Assembly: GCA_026786225.1 (NCBI GenBank)
Contig: JAJAYN010000036.1
Location: 1-8,382 of the forward strand
Length of the DNA stretch: 8,382 nucleotides
From: Burkholderiales bacterium
Lineage (GTDB): Bacteria; Pseudomonadota; Gammaproteobacteria; Burkholderiales; Usitatibacteraceae
Direction: 5' to 3'
In this document: positions 6,891 to 8,382 of the stretch, piece after piece
Position numbering within the stretch: position 1 is the first letter of the stretch
Layout of the letters: the number at the start of each line of letters is the position of its first letter
Made by a program: the position numbers and the translations under genes
The notes under the pieces: model-generated
The model's database searches: none
What the model saw: the letters and a program-made list of their open reading frames with translations, nothing else
What the model was told of the DNA's origin: nothing

Positions 6891-7480
6891 CTAGCGTTTA
6901 CCGGGGCTTTCAATGTACTCAAATACCTTGATGACACGCGACACACCCGACGTGGTCCGCGCAAGTTCGGTCGCCGCGTCTGCTTCGTCACGAGTCACGA
7001 TGCCCATGAGAAAGGCGGTACCCGATTCGGTGACCACCTTTACGTGATTGATCGAGAAGCGACCGTTGTTGATGAAGCGCGTTTTTACGTTGGTGGTGAC
7101 GAGGCCGTCATTTGCACGCGCCGTGAGTGCGGTGTTGCCGCCGACAACGAGCTCATTGACTACATTTTTCACACTGGCAATACCGCGAATCGCGTCACCG
7201 ACATCCTGCTTGATCTGCTCACTTGGAACTTCACCTGTGACCAGTACCGTCAGGTTGAAACTGGTGATATTGACGTGAACGTCCTTGAAGCGCTCAAGCA
7301 ACCGACCCCGCGACTTCCATTCAATATTCTCGTCTTCAACATAGACGCCTGTTGAGCGCCGGTCATCGACCATCAATGCGGCTGCACCAAAACCTGTCGC
7401 TACGAGCGGGAAACAGCCTTGCAGCAATAGCATGGAGGCCGAAACAATTAGCAGGGCAAAAAATTTCATCTGGGCACGCA

Positions 7481-7481
<1 letters not shown>
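6891..7481 (-). CDS. dolP: Dual BON-domain outer-membrane lipoprotein, DolP (YraP)-like
   Basis: The protein has 196 residues, close to E. coli DolP. The N-terminus MRAQMKFFALLIVSASMLLLQGC is a lipoprotein signal with lipobox LQGC (Cys23), so the mature protein is a periplasmic-facing lipoprotein, probably in the outer membrane. Two BON domains follow. The first is about 65-114, with FKDVHVNITSFNLTVLVTGE, an alpha-helical EQIKQDVGDAIRGI and VKNVVNEL. The second is about 125-190, with VKTRFINNGRFSINHVKVV, GTAFLMGIVTRDEADAATE and VSRVIKVFEYI. DolP supports outer-membrane integrity and binds anionic phospholipid through its BON2 domain. ATG 7481 overlaps the preceding TAA by one base (TAATG) and has GGAG 7 bases upstream, so ATG 7469 is rejected. 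It is the third gene of the yraN-SIS-dolP locus. Confidence 0.9.
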
Positions 7482-8083
<602 letters not shown>

Positions 8084-8382
8084 TTACGCTTCAAACGCAT
8101 TGCGGAGCCATTCGACATCGTTCAGATTCAATCCGTTCAACAGTACCGCATCGAAACGACACGGCGGCAATTGCTTCAGCCCACCCAGATAATGCTGGGC
8201 CGTCGCGATAATCCTGGCCTGCTTCGTCGGCGTGATACTGGCCAGCGCGCCGCCGAAATTCGTCCAGCCTGAGGTGGTCGTCCGCAGCTTTACCTCAATG
8301 AATACCAGCCATTCTGCGTGCTGCATGATCAGATCGATCTCACCGTAGCGGCAGCGGTAGTTTCGCACCACCAGTTTCAGAC
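8084..8382 (-). CDS. yraN: YraN/UPF0102 family protein, N-terminus cut by window edge
   Basis: About 99 C-terminal residues are present. The frame remains open to the window edge (LKLVVRNYRCRYGEIDLI), so the start lies outside. YraN proteins are usually about 120 residues, so roughly 20 residues are missing. The GTG at 8371 is probably internal. GEIDLI and VFIEVKLR carry the E/D...ExK pattern of a restriction-endonuclease-like fold. No nuclease activity is firmly established for the family. ITPTKQARIIATAQHYL is the usual helix, and CRFDAVLL the following strand. In proteobacteria yraN commonly follows rsmI or lpoA and precedes diaA/gmhA and dolP, and that order is kept here. It is the first visible gene of the minus-strand operon. 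Confidence 0.92.
   Translation of the reverse strand, partial: LKLVVRNYRCRYGEIDLIMQHAEWLVFIEVKLRTTTSGWTNFGGALASITPTKQARIIATAQHYLGGLKQLPPCRFDAVLLNGLNLNDVEWLRNAFEA

Noticed and set aside
5365..6894. Several long open frames on the + strand opposite the TPR-methyltransferase gene
   Set aside because: They are antisense shadows of a repeat-rich coding gene. Their translations show no recognisable family, and the duplicated DNA makes two of them look alike.

Overview
The window reads as chromosomal DNA of a Gram-negative proteobacterium, most likely a betaproteobacterium. Two things point there. The gene order yraN, SIS-domain isomerase, BON lipoprotein is the conserved proteobacterial yraN-diaA-dolP locus. 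The SIS protein resembles the GmhA annotated in Neisseria and Burkholderia more than E. coli DiaA. Base composition is moderate and even. I see no mobile element, tRNA, rRNA or CRISPR array. The lineage call is inference from protein resemblance, not a search.

The left part (1-5235, + strand) is a compact block of seven genes: the end of a DUF1365 protein, a cyclopropane-fatty-acid-synthase-like methyltransferase, a secreted chalcone-isomerase-like protein, a GPH-type MFS transporter, a DUF3833 lipoprotein, a short-chain dehydrogenase and an NTF2-like protein. Gaps are mostly a few bases. The main break is about 110 bp before the dehydrogenase, and it holds a nested inverted repeat. These families recur together in proteobacteria, often beside an ECF sigma/ChrR pair and a flavin oxidoreductase. 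In Rhodobacter a cluster of this kind is tied to singlet-oxygen response and furan (methyl-branched) fatty acids. A joint role in modifying membrane lipid acyl chains is therefore the best inference. The methyltransferase carries one extra base that truncates it. It also differs from E. coli Cfa at two bicarbonate-site residues, which fits an unusual or methyl-only product.

The right part (5254-8382, - strand) is a second operon, transcribed right to left: yraN (cut by the window edge), gmhA/diaA-type isomerase, dolP-like dual-BON lipoprotein, and a TPR-methyltransferase fusion. The isomerase and dolP genes share one base (TAATG), and the last gene starts 5 bp after dolP. The two operons converge at 5235/5254. 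The TPR gene contains a recent in-frame 204-bp tandem duplication of two TPR units.

No wholly new system is evident. The main points of interest are the broken acyl-chain methyltransferase and its active-site changes, the arrangement of the lipid cluster, the fresh TPR duplication, the catalytic residues kept by the isomerase at the diaA locus, and the structured spacer before the dehydrogenase.
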